Below, one piece after another: positions 27,617-36,449 of a stretch of 64,000 nt of DNA. This stretch comes from an uncultured Anaerolineae bacterium (GTDB taxonomy: Bacteria; Chloroflexota; Anaerolineae; J036; Brachytrichaceae). The notes under the pieces are model-generated. The model searched no databases. It was not told the DNA's origin and saw nothing but the letters and a program-made list of their open reading frames with translations. Positions within the stretch are counted from its first letter, which is position 1; each line of letters starts with the position of its first letter. A program made the position numbers and the translations under genes. The DNA lies in assembly GCA_937959265.1 (NCBI GenBank), contig CALGMA010000005.1, positions 1-64,000 of the forward strand, in the 5' to 3' direction.

Positions 27617-27937
27617 TCACGCCTTCTTCAAATGCTCCTTCAGCTCTTTGCGCGCTTCTTCCAGTTTCTTTATCAGCGCTTCGTCGCTGTTCTTGAAGCC
27701 CTGCACGGTGCGGCGCGCGCACTGCGTGCAGCCCAGGCTGGCGCGATAGCTGTCCAGGTCGCAGGTCAAGCAATTACCCAGCTTTATCATCATGAGTGAG
27801 AAAGCCAGCACATCCTCGCTGGTCTCCGGCGACTTGCTCAGTTTGTCAATCAGCTTGCGCCAGGCGACTCCAGGGCGCGCGTCACGAATCTCGGGGATCG
27901 AGCGGGCAGGGAAGAGGATTTCGCTGTCAGGATACAT
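27617..27937 (-). CDS. Small conserved-looking protein with zinc-ribbon cysteines
   Basis: 106 residues of no family I recognise. The N-terminal half is helical (MYPDSEILFPARSIPE...). The middle carries two CxxC pairs (CLTC and CTQC) spaced 12 residues apart, a likely zinc ribbon. The last 30 residues (SDEALIKKLEEARKELKEH) look like a charged coiled coil or basic helix. Codon use and a clear start support a real gene. It is first in a leftward group with the HD hydrolase and radical SAM protein. A DNA- or protein-binding adaptor role is a guess. Confidence 0.65.
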   Translation of the reverse strand: MYPDSEILFPARSIPEIRDARPGVAWRKLIDKLSKSPETSEDVLAFSLMMIKLGNCLTCDLDSYRASLGCTQCARRTVQGFKNSDEALIKKLEEARKELKEHLKKA

Positions 27938-27991
27938 GGCTGGTTTTTGGTCGGGTCTGCTGATCGGCGTATATCCAAATCATAGCATCTC

Positions 27992-28007
27992 GCTGTGAGG
28001 TCACAGC
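27992..28007. promoter_or_regulatory. Palindrome between divergent genes, candidate operator
   Basis: GCTGTGAGGTCACAGC has 7-base arms around a two-base centre. It lies between the divergent starts of the zinc-ribbon gene (27937) and the AlaX gene (28084). The TGTGA and TCACA half-sites recall CRP/FNR sites, but the spacing is too short (2 rather than 6). It is a plausible site for another dimeric regulator. Confidence 0.35.
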
Positions 28008-28069
28008 ACGCGTCTGAAAGCTCGTCTCACGAAGTCTGTGTCATCTGCTGTGTCAATCGGTGGGTTCTC

Positions 28070-28075
28070 TATAAT
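28070..28075 (+). promoter_or_regulatory. -10 box of the alanyl-tRNA editing gene
   Basis: TATAAT ends 8 bases before the ATG at 28084. The transcript would be essentially leaderless. No strong -35 is apparent. Confidence 0.5.
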
Positions 28076-28083
28076 CTCTGCCT

Positions 28084-29343
28084 ATGGCCCTTCGCCTTTA
28101 CCGCACCGATGCGTATCTCGTTTCGTTCACGGCGCGGGTCGTTGCGCACGTGACACGCAAAGGCGCGCCGGCGCTCGTCCTCGATCGGACGGCGTTCTAT
28201 CCCGAAGCCGGCGGCCAGCCCCATGACGTGGGAGTGATTGCCCACGTGCGTGTCACAAACGTGATCGAGGATGCCGACGGGGAGATCTTGCACATCCTCG
28301 AGGGCAACACCGTAGATTCCCTACGACCCGGCGATGAAGTTCAGTGTTGCGTGGACTGGGGGCGCCGTTTCGACCACATGCAACAGCACAGCGGACAGCA
28401 CGTGTTGTCCCAGGCGTTCATCCGCGTTGCCGGCCTGGATACGGTCGCCATTCACATTGGCCATAGCGACTGCACGATTGACCTGCCGGCATCGGCGCTT
28501 CCGTCCGATGCGCTCGAACGTGCTGAACGAGAGGCCAACGCCATCGTCATGGAAGACCGACCGATCCTGGCCTATGAGGTGGGTGACGCTGACCTGCCGG
28601 CGATCCCGCTGCGCCGTCCCCCCAAGGTCAGCGGCGCGATTCGCATCGTCGAGGTGAAGGACTACGATTGGTCGGCATGCGGTGGCACACATGTGCGCAG
28701 CACAGCACAGATTGGCTTGATCAAAATCATCAAAGCCGAGAAGCGCGGGGCGGAGACGCGGATTACCTTTCGCTGCGGCAGCCGGGCGCTCGACGATTAC
28801 GCGCGCCTCAGCGCCGCGACCGGCCGCCTGATGGAGGCGCTGAGCGCCAGCCGCTACGAAGTGGAGCAGGCGGTGCAAAAGCTGATCGCCGAATCCCGCG
28901 CGGATCGCAAAGCCCTGCAAGAAGCCCAGGCGCGGCTGATCGCTTACGAGGCCGCCGAGCTGCTCGCCGGCGCTGCGGACGATGGTGAGCTGCGCTGGGT
29001 AGCACAGGCGTTCGCCGGGCGCGATCCATCCGAGCTACGCGCGCTGGCTAAGCAGCTCATGGGCGCGTCGCGCGTTGTAGCATTGCTCGGTGCGTCGGGC
29101 GACAAAGCGCAACTGGTCTTCGCGCGCACACAGGATACAACCGGCGACATGGCTGCGGCGCTGCGTCGCGCTTTGGCCGCGCTTTCGCCGAATGATGCGG
29201 CGAAGGGCGGGGGTGCGCCGACGTTCGCGCAAGGCGGCGGCGTGCCTGCCGATCAGTCGCAGGTGCAGGCAGCCATCGCTGCGGCGCGCGCGTGGCTACG
29301 TGATCAGCCGCGCGCCACTTCGGTTAACGCCGATAAGTCCTGA
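28084..29343 (+). CDS. Alanyl-tRNA editing protein, AlaX-L type
   Basis: 419 residues. N-terminal segment (about 1-90) resembles the AlaRS beta-barrel (YPEAGGQPHDVG). The editing domain has zinc ligands HMQQHSGQHVLSQAF and CGGTHVRSTAQIG (about 100-205). A coiled coil and C-terminal DHHA1 domain (about 270-410) with a GGGAPTFAQGGG segment follow. This is the long AlaX form. It removes serine or glycine wrongly attached to tRNA-Ala. It overlaps the convergent dehydrogenase gene by 40 bases at its 3' end. Confidence 0.9.
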   Translation: MALRLYRTDAYLVSFTARVVAHVTRKGAPALVLDRTAFYPEAGGQPHDVGVIAHVRVTNVIEDADGEILHILEGNTVDSLRPGDEVQCCVDWGRRFDHMQQHSGQHVLSQAFIRVAGLDTVAIHIGHSDCTIDLPASALPSDALERAEREANAIVMEDRPILAYEVGDADLPAIPLRRPPKVSGAIRIVEVKDYDWSACGGTHVRSTAQIGLIKIIKAEKRGAETRITFRCGSRALDDYARLSAATGRLMEALSASRYEVEQAVQKLIAESRADRKALQEAQARLIAYEAAELLAGAADDGELRWVAQAFAGRDPSELRALAKQLMGASRVVALLGASGDKAQLVFARTQDTTGDMAAALRRALAALSPNDAAKGGGAPTFAQGGGVPADQSQVQAAIAAARAWLRDQPRATSVNADKS

Positions 29344-30170
29344 TCGCCCAAGCCGCGCTGCATCGCCATGCGCAACAGCTCGCGCGTGAGCGCGCCGGTT
29401 GGGACGGCCACGCCTAGTTCATCGGCCAGGCGCAACGCGTAGGTCACGTCCTTGTGCATCCAGCGCAACGCAAAGTGTGTGTCGGTGTGGTCGCGTTTGG
29501 CGACGTGCTCCAACTTCATCTTGACAACCGGGCTGCTGGCCGCACCGACGCCGAACGCCTGCATCACCACGTTCGGGTCGAGGCCGGCCTTGTCGGCCAT
29601 CGCTACCCCTTCGCCCAGTGCCGCGATGTGGACGGCCGCCATCATGTTGTTGATCAACTTGAAGATGGTGCCGCTGATCGGTGGGCCGAGATGCAGAATG
29701 GTCGAGCTGCATCGCTCCAGCACCGGCCGCACCCGCTCGAGCGCATCGGGATGTGCGCCGACCAGGAAGGTCAGTGTGCCGTTAGCGGCAGCAACCCTGC
29801 TGCCGGTGACCGGCGCATCCACGAACGCCAGCCTGCGCCCTTGTGCAAGCTGATGCAATGTCCGCACCCATTCCACGGAGAGCGTGCTCGCCTCGATGCC
29901 GACGGCGTTCGCGCGCATTGCGTTGAGCGCCCCCTGGTCACCCAGCCACATGGCGCGCGAGGCTGTGTCATCGCCAACCATGCTAATCACGATGTCGGCG
30001 TGAGCGGCGGCTTCGCGCGGGCTGCCTGCCCATTGGGCGCCGGCTTCCAGCAGCGGACGCGCCTTTTCCGGCGTGCGGTTGTACACATGAACGATATGGC
30101 CAGCTTTCAACAGGTTACGGGCGATGCCGCTCCCCATGATGCCCAGCCCCAAAACGGCGATGTGTTGCAT
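29304..30170 (-). CDS. NAD(P)-dependent beta-hydroxyacid dehydrogenase
   Basis: 288 residues from the ATG at 30170; the track start 38 codons earlier crosses into the oppositely oriented CCA gene. It opens with the Rossmann loop IAVLGLGIMGSGIARNLL, has VDAPVTGSRVAAANGTLTFLVG (substrate loop) and the catalytic lysine region FKLINNMM. It belongs to the 3-hydroxyisobutyrate, tartronate semialdehyde and glyoxylate reductase group. The substrate is uncertain. It is convergent with and overlaps the editing gene, and is divergent from the CCA-type gene with about 30 bases between starts. Confidence 0.88.
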   Translation of the reverse strand: MQHIAVLGLGIMGSGIARNLLKAGHIVHVYNRTPEKARPLLEAGAQWAGSPREAAAHADIVISMVGDDTASRAMWLGDQGALNAMRANAVGIEASTLSVEWVRTLHQLAQGRRLAFVDAPVTGSRVAAANGTLTFLVGAHPDALERVRPVLERCSSTILHLGPPISGTIFKLINNMMAAVHIAALGEGVAMADKAGLDPNVVMQAFGVGAASSPVVKMKLEHVAKRDHTDTHFALRWMHKDVTYALRLADELGVAVPTGALTRELLRMAMQRGLGDQDLSALTEVARG

Positions 30171-30201
30171 TTTCAGTTCCTTCACCTGAGAATTGCAGAA
30201 G

Positions 30202-31467
30202 ATGACTGATCTTACATCGCTGCTTAAGCCCCAACAGCGCTTCGTGTTGGATGCGATTCGCGATGCGGCGCAGGAATCTGGCACACAGGCCTATTTGGTC
30301 GGTGGCGCGGTTCGCGACTGGCTGTTGCAGTTACCTGAGATTGATGATCTGGACTTCGTTGTCGAGGGTGACGCGATCGCCCTGGCCAAATCCCTCCGGC
30401 AGCGTCACGGCGGCGAGGTACAGGCGTATCCCAAATTCGGTACGGCCACCTGGCGCGTGAACGATGTGGCGATAGACCTGGCCATGGCCAGGCGCGAGTC
30501 CTATCCTCGGCCGGCAGCATTGCCGGTGGTCGAGCCGAGCGACCTGCCGACCGATCTGCTCCGGCGCGATTTCACTGTCAATGCCATCGCGATGCGCCTG
30601 GACGATTTCACGCTGATTGACCCGTTGGGTGGCCGGGATGACTTGCAGCGTGGCGTCATGCGCATCATCCATGCCCGCAGCTTTATAGACGATCCGACGC
30701 GCATGTTGCGCGGGGCGCGTTACGCCGCGCGGTTCAAGTTTGAGCTGGACGCTGAGACACACATTGCCCTGGAAGCCGGCTTGCCCTATGTGCGCGCGCT
30801 CAGCGGCGAGCGTGTGAAATACGATCTGGAGTTGAACTTCGAAGATCGCGAGCCGGAAGGCGTACTGATCTTGCTTCGGGAGTGGGGCTTTTTCGAGGCT
30901 GCCGGTATCCCCGTGCCGCCGGCCGACCAGTTGGCGTATCGCTTCCGCCGGGCGCGCGAGGTGTTGTGGTCGGGCGAATGGCCCATCGAGACGCTGCACA
31001 TCGGCGCGCGTGATCTGCTCCATGCGATTGGGTGGGGCGCGTTGACTTACAACATTGGCCAACTCGGCATTGCTCGCTGGGTGGATTGGATCCCGTTCGA
31101 GCATCATGTGCGTGACGCGCTGATTGACCTCGGCCCGTTGAGCACTTTGTCGTCGGCGTCCTTTCGCGCCCGGCGCAGCCGGCTATCGGAACTGTTGCAC
31201 GACTTCAGCGGCTTGTCGCTCTTCCTCGCCTATCTGTTCGAGACGAATAGGCTCAAGTGCGATGCTTTGCTGTGCGAGTGGAAAGATTGGCGCTGGGTGA
31301 AACCCGTAACTACGGGCGATGATTTGCGCGCGCTCGGACTGTCCCCCGGGCCGGCTTACGGCCGAATTTTGAGCCGGCTGCGCAAGGCCTGGTTAGATGA
31401 TGAGGTGAAGTCCTATGCTGATGAGCAACGCCTGTTGCAACAGTTGATCGAGGTGGAGGGGATGTGA
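30202..31467 (+). CDS. CCA-adding enzyme/poly(A) polymerase family nucleotidyltransferase
   Basis: 421 residues from the ATG at 30202; the track start is an upstream TTG at 30193. Head domain: AYLVGGAVRDWLL, catalytic aspartates in EIDDLDFVVEGD, and the RRDFTVNAIAM segment, followed by the RNA-binding DDPTRMLRGARYAARF segment. The C-terminal part is alpha-helical without an HD motif. It adds or repairs CCA on tRNA 3' ends, or only C or A in split systems. It ends 15 bases before the tRNA-Glu gene, whose promoter lies within the end of this CDS. Confidence 0.9.
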   Translation: MTDLTSLLKPQQRFVLDAIRDAAQESGTQAYLVGGAVRDWLLQLPEIDDLDFVVEGDAIALAKSLRQRHGGEVQAYPKFGTATWRVNDVAIDLAMARRESYPRPAALPVVEPSDLPTDLLRRDFTVNAIAMRLDDFTLIDPLGGRDDLQRGVMRIIHARSFIDDPTRMLRGARYAARFKFELDAETHIALEAGLPYVRALSGERVKYDLELNFEDREPEGVLILLREWGFFEAAGIPVPPADQLAYRFRRAREVLWSGEWPIETLHIGARDLLHAIGWGALTYNIGQLGIARWVDWIPFEHHVRDALIDLGPLSTLSSASFRARRSRLSELLHDFSGLSLFLAYLFETNRLKCDALLCEWKDWRWVKPVTTGDDLRALGLSPGPAYGRILSRLRKAWLDDEVKSYADEQRLLQQLIEVEGM

Positions 31468-31471
31468 TAAT
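31444..31471 (+). promoter_or_regulatory. Promoter of tRNA-Glu
   Basis: TTGATC (31444-31449), 16 bases, GATAAT (31466-31471), leading to a start about 5 bases before the tRNA. It overlaps the last codons of the CCA-type gene. Confidence 0.45.
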
Positions 31472-31482
31472 ATTAGGCCAGC

Positions 31483-31555
31483 GGCCCCTTCGTCTAGTGG
31501 TCCAGGACGAAGCCCTCTCAAGGCTTAAACACGGGTTCGAGTCCCGTAGGGGTCA
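31483..31555 (+). tRNA. tRNA-Glu (CUC)
   Basis: A 73-base cloverleaf: acceptor GGCCCCT pairs with AGGGGTC (one G-U), D-arm CGTCTAGTGGTCCAGGACG, anticodon loop CTCTCAA giving anticodon CTC, and T-arm with GGTTCGAGTCC. CCA is not encoded, so it must be added, fittingly by the gene just upstream. Strong rho-independent terminator follows. Confidence 0.95.
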
Positions 31556-31565
31556 TGTAAGATAG

Positions 31566-31598
31566 AAAAACCAGGCTTCTTCAAGAAGCCTGGTTTTT
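31566..31598 (+). terminator. Terminator after tRNA-Glu
   Basis: AAAAACCAGGCTTCTT is perfectly inverted across a one-base centre, ending in TTTTT. It can act on both strands. Its core resembles the terminator after tRNA-Thr (59926-59958). Confidence 0.85.
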
Positions 31599-31651
31599 GT
31601 TTCCCGGTTGCGAAAGCGCCAATGGTGACGCGACTTTCGGATGGGGTTCAC

Positions 31652-32872
31652 ATGGCAACGACAACTTATGATGTCGCTATCGTCGGAGCAGGCATCGTTG
31701 GCCTGGCAACTGCCTATGCCCTCTCGCAGCGCTGGCCTGCGCTGCGCCTCGTCGTGTTGGAGAAGGAAGACGAGGTCGCTTGCCACCAAACCGGCCACAA
31801 CAGCGGCGTGATTCACTCCGGCATCTACTACAAGCCTGGTTCGCTCAAGGCGCGGCTGTGCCTGGAAGGTGTGCGTAAGCTGGAGGCCTTCTGTGACGCG
31901 TATGGCATCCCCTACTGCCGCATCGGCAAGGTGATTGTGGCGACGTGCGAGGAAGCGTTGTCACGATTGGACGATCTCTTCGAGCGCGGCGTCGCGAACG
32001 GCGTGCCTGGCTTGCGCAAAATCGGCCCCGAAGCGTTGCGCGAGATCGAGCCATATGCCGCTGGATTGCGCGCTATTCATTCACCCAACACCGGCATCGT
32101 GGATTACACACAGGTAGCCTATAAGCTGTGCGCGCTGTTGCATGCGCGCGGCGTCGTCGTGCGCACTACGTCCCAAGTGACTGCCGTTCGCACGGTGAGT
32201 CAGGGTGGCGACCATTTGCGCATCAGCATTGCGAACGGTGACGAAGTCGTAGCGCGCCGTCTGATCAATTGTGCCGGCTTGCATTCCGATGCCGTCGCAC
32301 GCATGATGGGCTTGCAACCCGACGTGCGGATCGTGCCTTTCCGTGGCGAGTACTACTTCGTCAAGGAGAGCCGGCACTATTTGGTGCGTGGGTTGATCTA
32401 CCCGGTGCCTGATCCGGCTTTCCCCTTCCTCGGCGTGCACTTCACGCGCACGATTCACGGCGAGGTCGAGGCCGGCCCGAATGCTGTGTTCGCCTTCGCC
32501 CGCGAGGGTTATTCGATGGGGCGCGTGAATCTGGACGACCTGGCCGGTGTATTCGCTTTCTCCGGCTTCCGAAAAGTGGCGCGTAAATGGTGGCGCACCG
32601 GCGCGTTCGAAATCTATCGTTCGCTCAGCAAATCGGCCTTTGTGAAGTCGTTGCAGGCGCTCGTGCCGGAGATCACCGGCGACGATGTCGTACGAGGCGG
32701 GGCAGGGGTGCGTGCACAGGCGATTTCAGCCGATGGGCAATTGGTGGATGACTTTCACTTCATGGAGACGCCACAGTCGCTGCATGTGCTGAACGCCCCC
32801 TCGCCGGCTGCGACGGCCAGCCTGGCAATCGGCGAGTATATCGCTGCGCGGGCTGAGTCCACCTTTCTTTAG
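31652..32872 (+). CDS. lhgO: L-2-hydroxyglutarate oxidase
   Basis: 406 residues from the ATG at 31652, with GGATGGGG about 8 bases before it; the track ATG 10 codons upstream has no ribosome site. DAO-type FAD fold: YDVAIVGAGIVGLATAYAL at the start, HQTGHNSGVIHSGIYYKPGSLKA (a family hallmark) and the C-terminal GGAGVRAQAIS FAD loop. It oxidises L-2-hydroxyglutarate to 2-oxoglutarate at the membrane. Convincing full-length match by motif order. Confidence 0.93.
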   Translation: MATTTYDVAIVGAGIVGLATAYALSQRWPALRLVVLEKEDEVACHQTGHNSGVIHSGIYYKPGSLKARLCLEGVRKLEAFCDAYGIPYCRIGKVIVATCEEALSRLDDLFERGVANGVPGLRKIGPEALREIEPYAAGLRAIHSPNTGIVDYTQVAYKLCALLHARGVVVRTTSQVTAVRTVSQGGDHLRISIANGDEVVARRLINCAGLHSDAVARMMGLQPDVRIVPFRGEYYFVKESRHYLVRGLIYPVPDPAFPFLGVHFTRTIHGEVEAGPNAVFAFAREGYSMGRVNLDDLAGVFAFSGFRKVARKWWRTGAFEIYRSLSKSAFVKSLQALVPEITGDDVVRGGAGVRAQAISADGQLVDDFHFMETPQSLHVLNAPSPAATASLAIGEYIAARAESTFL

Positions 32873-33049
32873 GTAGTCTTTCTGTTGTGCCTACTTCTCG
32901 CCGTCCTGCATCGCCACAACTACCCAGTTGGCGAGTGTGAGGCTGACCGGCCTTCCGTTGCTCGCTTTACATGCGCGATGTAACGTCCCAAGCGCGGGTA
33001 GTCAAAGATTGGCTGCACGCAGCCATCGGCGCGGTGAGTGAGGTGAGTC

Positions 33050-34105
33050 ATGTATCGGAAAGTCCTCGTGCCCCTTGACGGTTCAGCGCTGTCGAGCGCG
33101 GTGTTGTCTCGCATCCGTCCGATTGCGCGGTGTTCCGGCGCGCGCGTTGTGTTGCTGCGCGTCGTCCCAGAGATCGGCATGCGCATCGGCGCGCCGGCGC
33201 CGCCCACTGATGCGCAACTTGCAGCACAGCCAGATGCGCCCCTTGAGACCGTTCCGCTGGAGATTGCGCACTATGAATCTGCCGCGCGTGAATATCTCGA
33301 CCGCGTCGCGGCCGAATTAGCTGCGGCGGGCATCGTGACCCATACACGGGTCGTGACCGGCCCTGTCGCTGAGGGCATCCTGGATGTCGCGAACGAAGAG
33401 GGCGTGGATTTGATTGCCATGTCCACGCACGGCCGGGGTGGTCTGGGCCGCTTCTTGCTGGGTAGCGTTGCCAGCCAAGTCGCCCATTACGCCAAAATGC
33501 CAGTCTTGCTCGTGCGCGCAATGACGGATGAACAAGCACCGGCAGAGTACAGCTACCGGAAGATTCTGGTGCCGCTCGATGGCTCGGATTTCTCGCATGC
33601 GGTGTTGCCTCATGCGCGTGAGGTGGCTGTGTGCGTTGGTGCGCAGGTGATCATGTTGCAGGCCATCCCCGAGCCCGAGCCAGAGGCAAGCGAGGCGCAC
33701 TGGATGCTCACCTTTGGCGGTCCGGCGTCCATCGGCGAGGTGCCGGGCGAAGGCGGTCTGCGTCCTGGCATGGATCCGTTGGTACGGCGCCAGTGGGCCG
33801 AGTCCATCCGTGCTGAACTGGTCAGGCGCACCGAGTATGAGATGGAAGCTGCACAGAGCAACCTCAACGCCGCAGCGTCGGTCTTCAAATCGGCAGGTGT
33901 GCCGGTCGAGACGATGATCCAGGTTGGCCGACCTGCCGAGGTCATCCTGGATGCTGCAACCGCAAATGCGGTAGACATGATCGCGATGGCGACGCATGGT
34001 CGCAGCGGCATCCAGCGCCTTTTGCTCGGCAGCGTGGCCGACCGCATCGTGCGCCATGCGCATGTGCCGGTGTTGATGGTGCGGCCGGAGTCTACGGGTA
34101 CGTAA
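33050..34105 (+). CDS. Tandem universal stress protein (two UspA domains)
   Basis: 351 residues made of two UspA domains: 1 starts YRKVLVPLDGSALSS and ends at the MPVLLVRA strand (about 158); 2 starts YRKILVPLDGSDFSH (about 165) and ends VPVLMVRPES. Both carry the ATP-binding G-x2-G-x9-G-S pattern (STHGRGGLGRFLLGSVA and ATHGRSGIQRLLLGSVA). Such tandem proteins respond to stress and energy state. A GAGGTGAG ribosome site precedes the ATG. No operon partner. The preceding 177 bases hold no gene I can see. Confidence 0.93.
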   Translation: MYRKVLVPLDGSALSSAVLSRIRPIARCSGARVVLLRVVPEIGMRIGAPAPPTDAQLAAQPDAPLETVPLEIAHYESAAREYLDRVAAELAAAGIVTHTRVVTGPVAEGILDVANEEGVDLIAMSTHGRGGLGRFLLGSVASQVAHYAKMPVLLVRAMTDEQAPAEYSYRKILVPLDGSDFSHAVLPHAREVAVCVGAQVIMLQAIPEPEPEASEAHWMLTFGGPASIGEVPGEGGLRPGMDPLVRRQWAESIRAELVRRTEYEMEAAQSNLNAAASVFKSAGVPVETMIQVGRPAEVILDAATANAVDMIAMATHGRSGIQRLLLGSVADRIVRHAHVPVLMVRPESTGT

Positions 34106-34251
34106 GCAGACGGCCGATCTCGGCTTGCGCGCCGGAATCGGTGCATTGACACGCAGGGCAAAGCGCGCGAGCGGGGTAATCGCAACGTGTTTCGAACGCG
34201 TCGGGCACCTAATCTCAGAACCACGCCGCGTTAGATATACTCGGCGGGGAG

Positions 34252-36201
34252 ATGCAACGCATGTGCCTTGCCCGCGTGATGATTCCTTCCCTCTTCGTGC
34301 TGAGCAGCCTGTCTGGCGCAATGCCTGTTGCGGGCGCCGGCGACGGAAGCTGGACGCAAGCCAAATGGACGACGCCTAGCAGCGCGTTGGTCGTCAAGCC
34401 CCTCACCACCGATTCGTTCTTTCGCCCGACTGACGTGCCGGTGAACGGAAGGCTCACCGGCACGTTCGGCGTGTGCGTCGGCGCCGGCGTTTGGTGTCGG
34501 GCTGCCAACGATGCTCAATCCGGGCAGGCGCTGCGGCTGGCCGGCAATCATCGCAGTGATGGCGCTAATCCGTGGTCGAGCGACCTGAACGGCGATGGTA
34601 TCTCGGAGCTACTGGTCGCCAACTGGTGGGACAACGAGAATACACATGTCTTCACCGGCGGCTGGATTTACTGGGGACACGGTGCGCCGAGTAGGCCGCG
34701 CTGGAGCGTCCGTGAGCGCACTGCCCTGCGGGGGATAGGTACGCATGGCATGCTCCCGGCTGACTTGAACGGCGATGGCTGGCCGGAGATGATCCTCTCG
34801 AACTTTCGCAGTGACGTTACGCGCAACGTGGACAGCTACATCTATTGGGGAAATGCGGGCTCGGGAGTGCGGGGCGTGGCCTATCGTGAGGTCAACCGCA
34901 CGGAGTTGCCGGCTCCCGGCGCACATGGCATCGCTGTGGCCGATCTAAACCGCGATGGCCGACTCGAAGTGATCTTCGCCCGAGCCAATGATGACGACAC
35001 CCACAAGATTGACAGCTATATCTATTGGGGGCAGGCTGGGGGTGCGCATGGCGTAACCTACAGCCCGGCCGCCCGCACCGGGCTACCCACACGTGGCGCA
35101 CATGGCGTTGCAGTAGCCGATTTGAATGGCGATGGCTGGCCGGAACTGGTCTTCGCGAACAAATTCGACGGCGATGCCTTTGCCATCGAGAGCTATATCT
35201 ACTGGGCGCAGCCGGGTGGTGAGTATGGCGTGACCTACAGTCCCGCGGCGCGCACGGCGCTACCCACGCTGGGCGCGTTCGGCATTGCGGCAGCCGACCT
35301 GAATGACGATGGTCGCCCCGAAGTCATTTTTGCAAATTGGTCTGATGGCAAAACCTATGCCGTCAGTAGCTATGTATATTGGGGCTTGCCGGGTGGCCCC
35401 TATGGCGTGACCTACAGACCTGCGGCGCGTACCGAACTGCCGGGCATTGGGGCGATGAAAGTCAGCGTCACGGATCTTAACAATGACGGCAGGCTCGACG
35501 TGGTGCTGCAGAACTACGACGGCGGGTTCATTCGCGTCTTTTGGGGACCGTTGCCGGCCAATGGTTCGGCGACGAACTTCTGGACGCTTCCTGAGTCGTT
35601 TGGCTTCCGCGGCCTGAGCTTGAGCGACTTGAACAGCGATGGCTACGTGGATCTGATGGCCAGCCAGCAAGGTATTGATCCCGATCCGGCTGGCAGCTAC
35701 TGGCAGGGTGGCGCACTTGGGCAGATTCACTTTCACAGCGGGGATAGCCGCATGCCCTACCTCGTGACGCCGACCTTTCAATTGCCGGCGCTGAGCGCGG
35801 CCAGCATTTACGCCTCGTTCGGTCCCGGCCGCGGGACGAACGGGGATTGGTTCAGCCAGCCTCGCCCGATCTACCGCACCTCCTTCCCCAACTTCGGTGT
35901 GCTCGAATCGGTGGTGATGCCTGGTGGGCACAACGGAACGCTCTGGGCGCAAGTGCAAGCCGATGCCGAAATTGCGCCGGGCACGGGGATCACTCTGTTC
36001 GTTGCGGCCAGCGATGACCTGAAGGCGTTGGCCGACCCGATATGGGCGAAGGTTGGCGCAGTCGATGATGGGAGTTGGTCACAGATCCTCGACAACGTGA
36101 AAGGTCGCTATGCCCGTTATCGCGTCGTGTTGTGGCGCGATCGGACGACCGAGGCCAGCCCAGTGCTGCGACGCATCACGTTCAGCTACGCTGCGCCGTA
36201 A
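34252..36201 (+). CDS. Secreted FG-GAP/VCBS beta-propeller protein
   Basis: 649 residues with an N-terminal signal peptide (hydrophobic MIPSLFVLSSLSGAMPVAGA). Seven calcium-type repeats of the form DLNxDGxxE/D occur at about residues 111, 171, 231, 290, 349, 408 and 459, six of them spaced 50-60 residues. Several repeats are nearly identical (SYIYWG..., YSPAARTxLPT). Seven repeats fit a seven-bladed propeller. The last ~170 residues form another domain, perhaps a carbohydrate- or cell-binding one. Members bind proteins or sugars outside the cell. A TATACT box lies 10 bases before the start. No partner gene is obvious. Confidence 0.88.
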   Translation: MQRMCLARVMIPSLFVLSSLSGAMPVAGAGDGSWTQAKWTTPSSALVVKPLTTDSFFRPTDVPVNGRLTGTFGVCVGAGVWCRAANDAQSGQALRLAGNHRSDGANPWSSDLNGDGISELLVANWWDNENTHVFTGGWIYWGHGAPSRPRWSVRERTALRGIGTHGMLPADLNGDGWPEMILSNFRSDVTRNVDSYIYWGNAGSGVRGVAYREVNRTELPAPGAHGIAVADLNRDGRLEVIFARANDDDTHKIDSYIYWGQAGGAHGVTYSPAARTGLPTRGAHGVAVADLNGDGWPELVFANKFDGDAFAIESYIYWAQPGGEYGVTYSPAARTALPTLGAFGIAAADLNDDGRPEVIFANWSDGKTYAVSSYVYWGLPGGPYGVTYRPAARTELPGIGAMKVSVTDLNNDGRLDVVLQNYDGGFIRVFWGPLPANGSATNFWTLPESFGFRGLSLSDLNSDGYVDLMASQQGIDPDPAGSYWQGGALGQIHFHSGDSRMPYLVTPTFQLPALSAASIYASFGPGRGTNGDWFSQPRPIYRTSFPNFGVLESVVMPGGHNGTLWAQVQADAEIAPGTGITLFVAASDDLKALADPIWAKVGAVDDGSWSQILDNVKGRYARYRVVLWRDRTTEASPVLRRITFSYAAP

Positions 36202-36351
36202 GCTATCGAGCCCTGATGAGCGCCTGCACAACACTGGACCTGTAGCGAAGGTTCCTATAAAGCCAGGCGTTGACTCCGGCCGCTGCCGGTTGCGATTGCG
36301 CGGTTGATGCCGGTTATATGCCGACGGCTGGCCTGGGAGAGACACATAGTG

Positions 36352-36379
36352 TTGCAAAAGTAAGGGGCAATAGTATTAT
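36352..36379 (+). promoter_or_regulatory. Promoter of the peptide-type ABC operon
   Basis: TTGCAA (36352-36357), 16 bases, TATTAT (36374-36379). The leader to the ATG at 36450 would be about 64 bases and contains an AAGGAGGAG ribosome site. The rest of the 36202-36449 gap has nothing I recognise. Confidence 0.4.
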
Positions 36380-36449
36380 CCCGCGCGAATGTCAGCCGCG
36401 TTGCTCGCGCTCATGCGAGATTTTCGACATTGAAGGAGGAGAAAGCCTC

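Noticed and set aside
27992-28007. Palindrome as a classical CRP/FNR site
   Set aside because: The half-sites TGTGA and TCACA are separated by 2 bases rather than 6, so a CRP dimer would not fit; kept only as an unspecified operator candidate.
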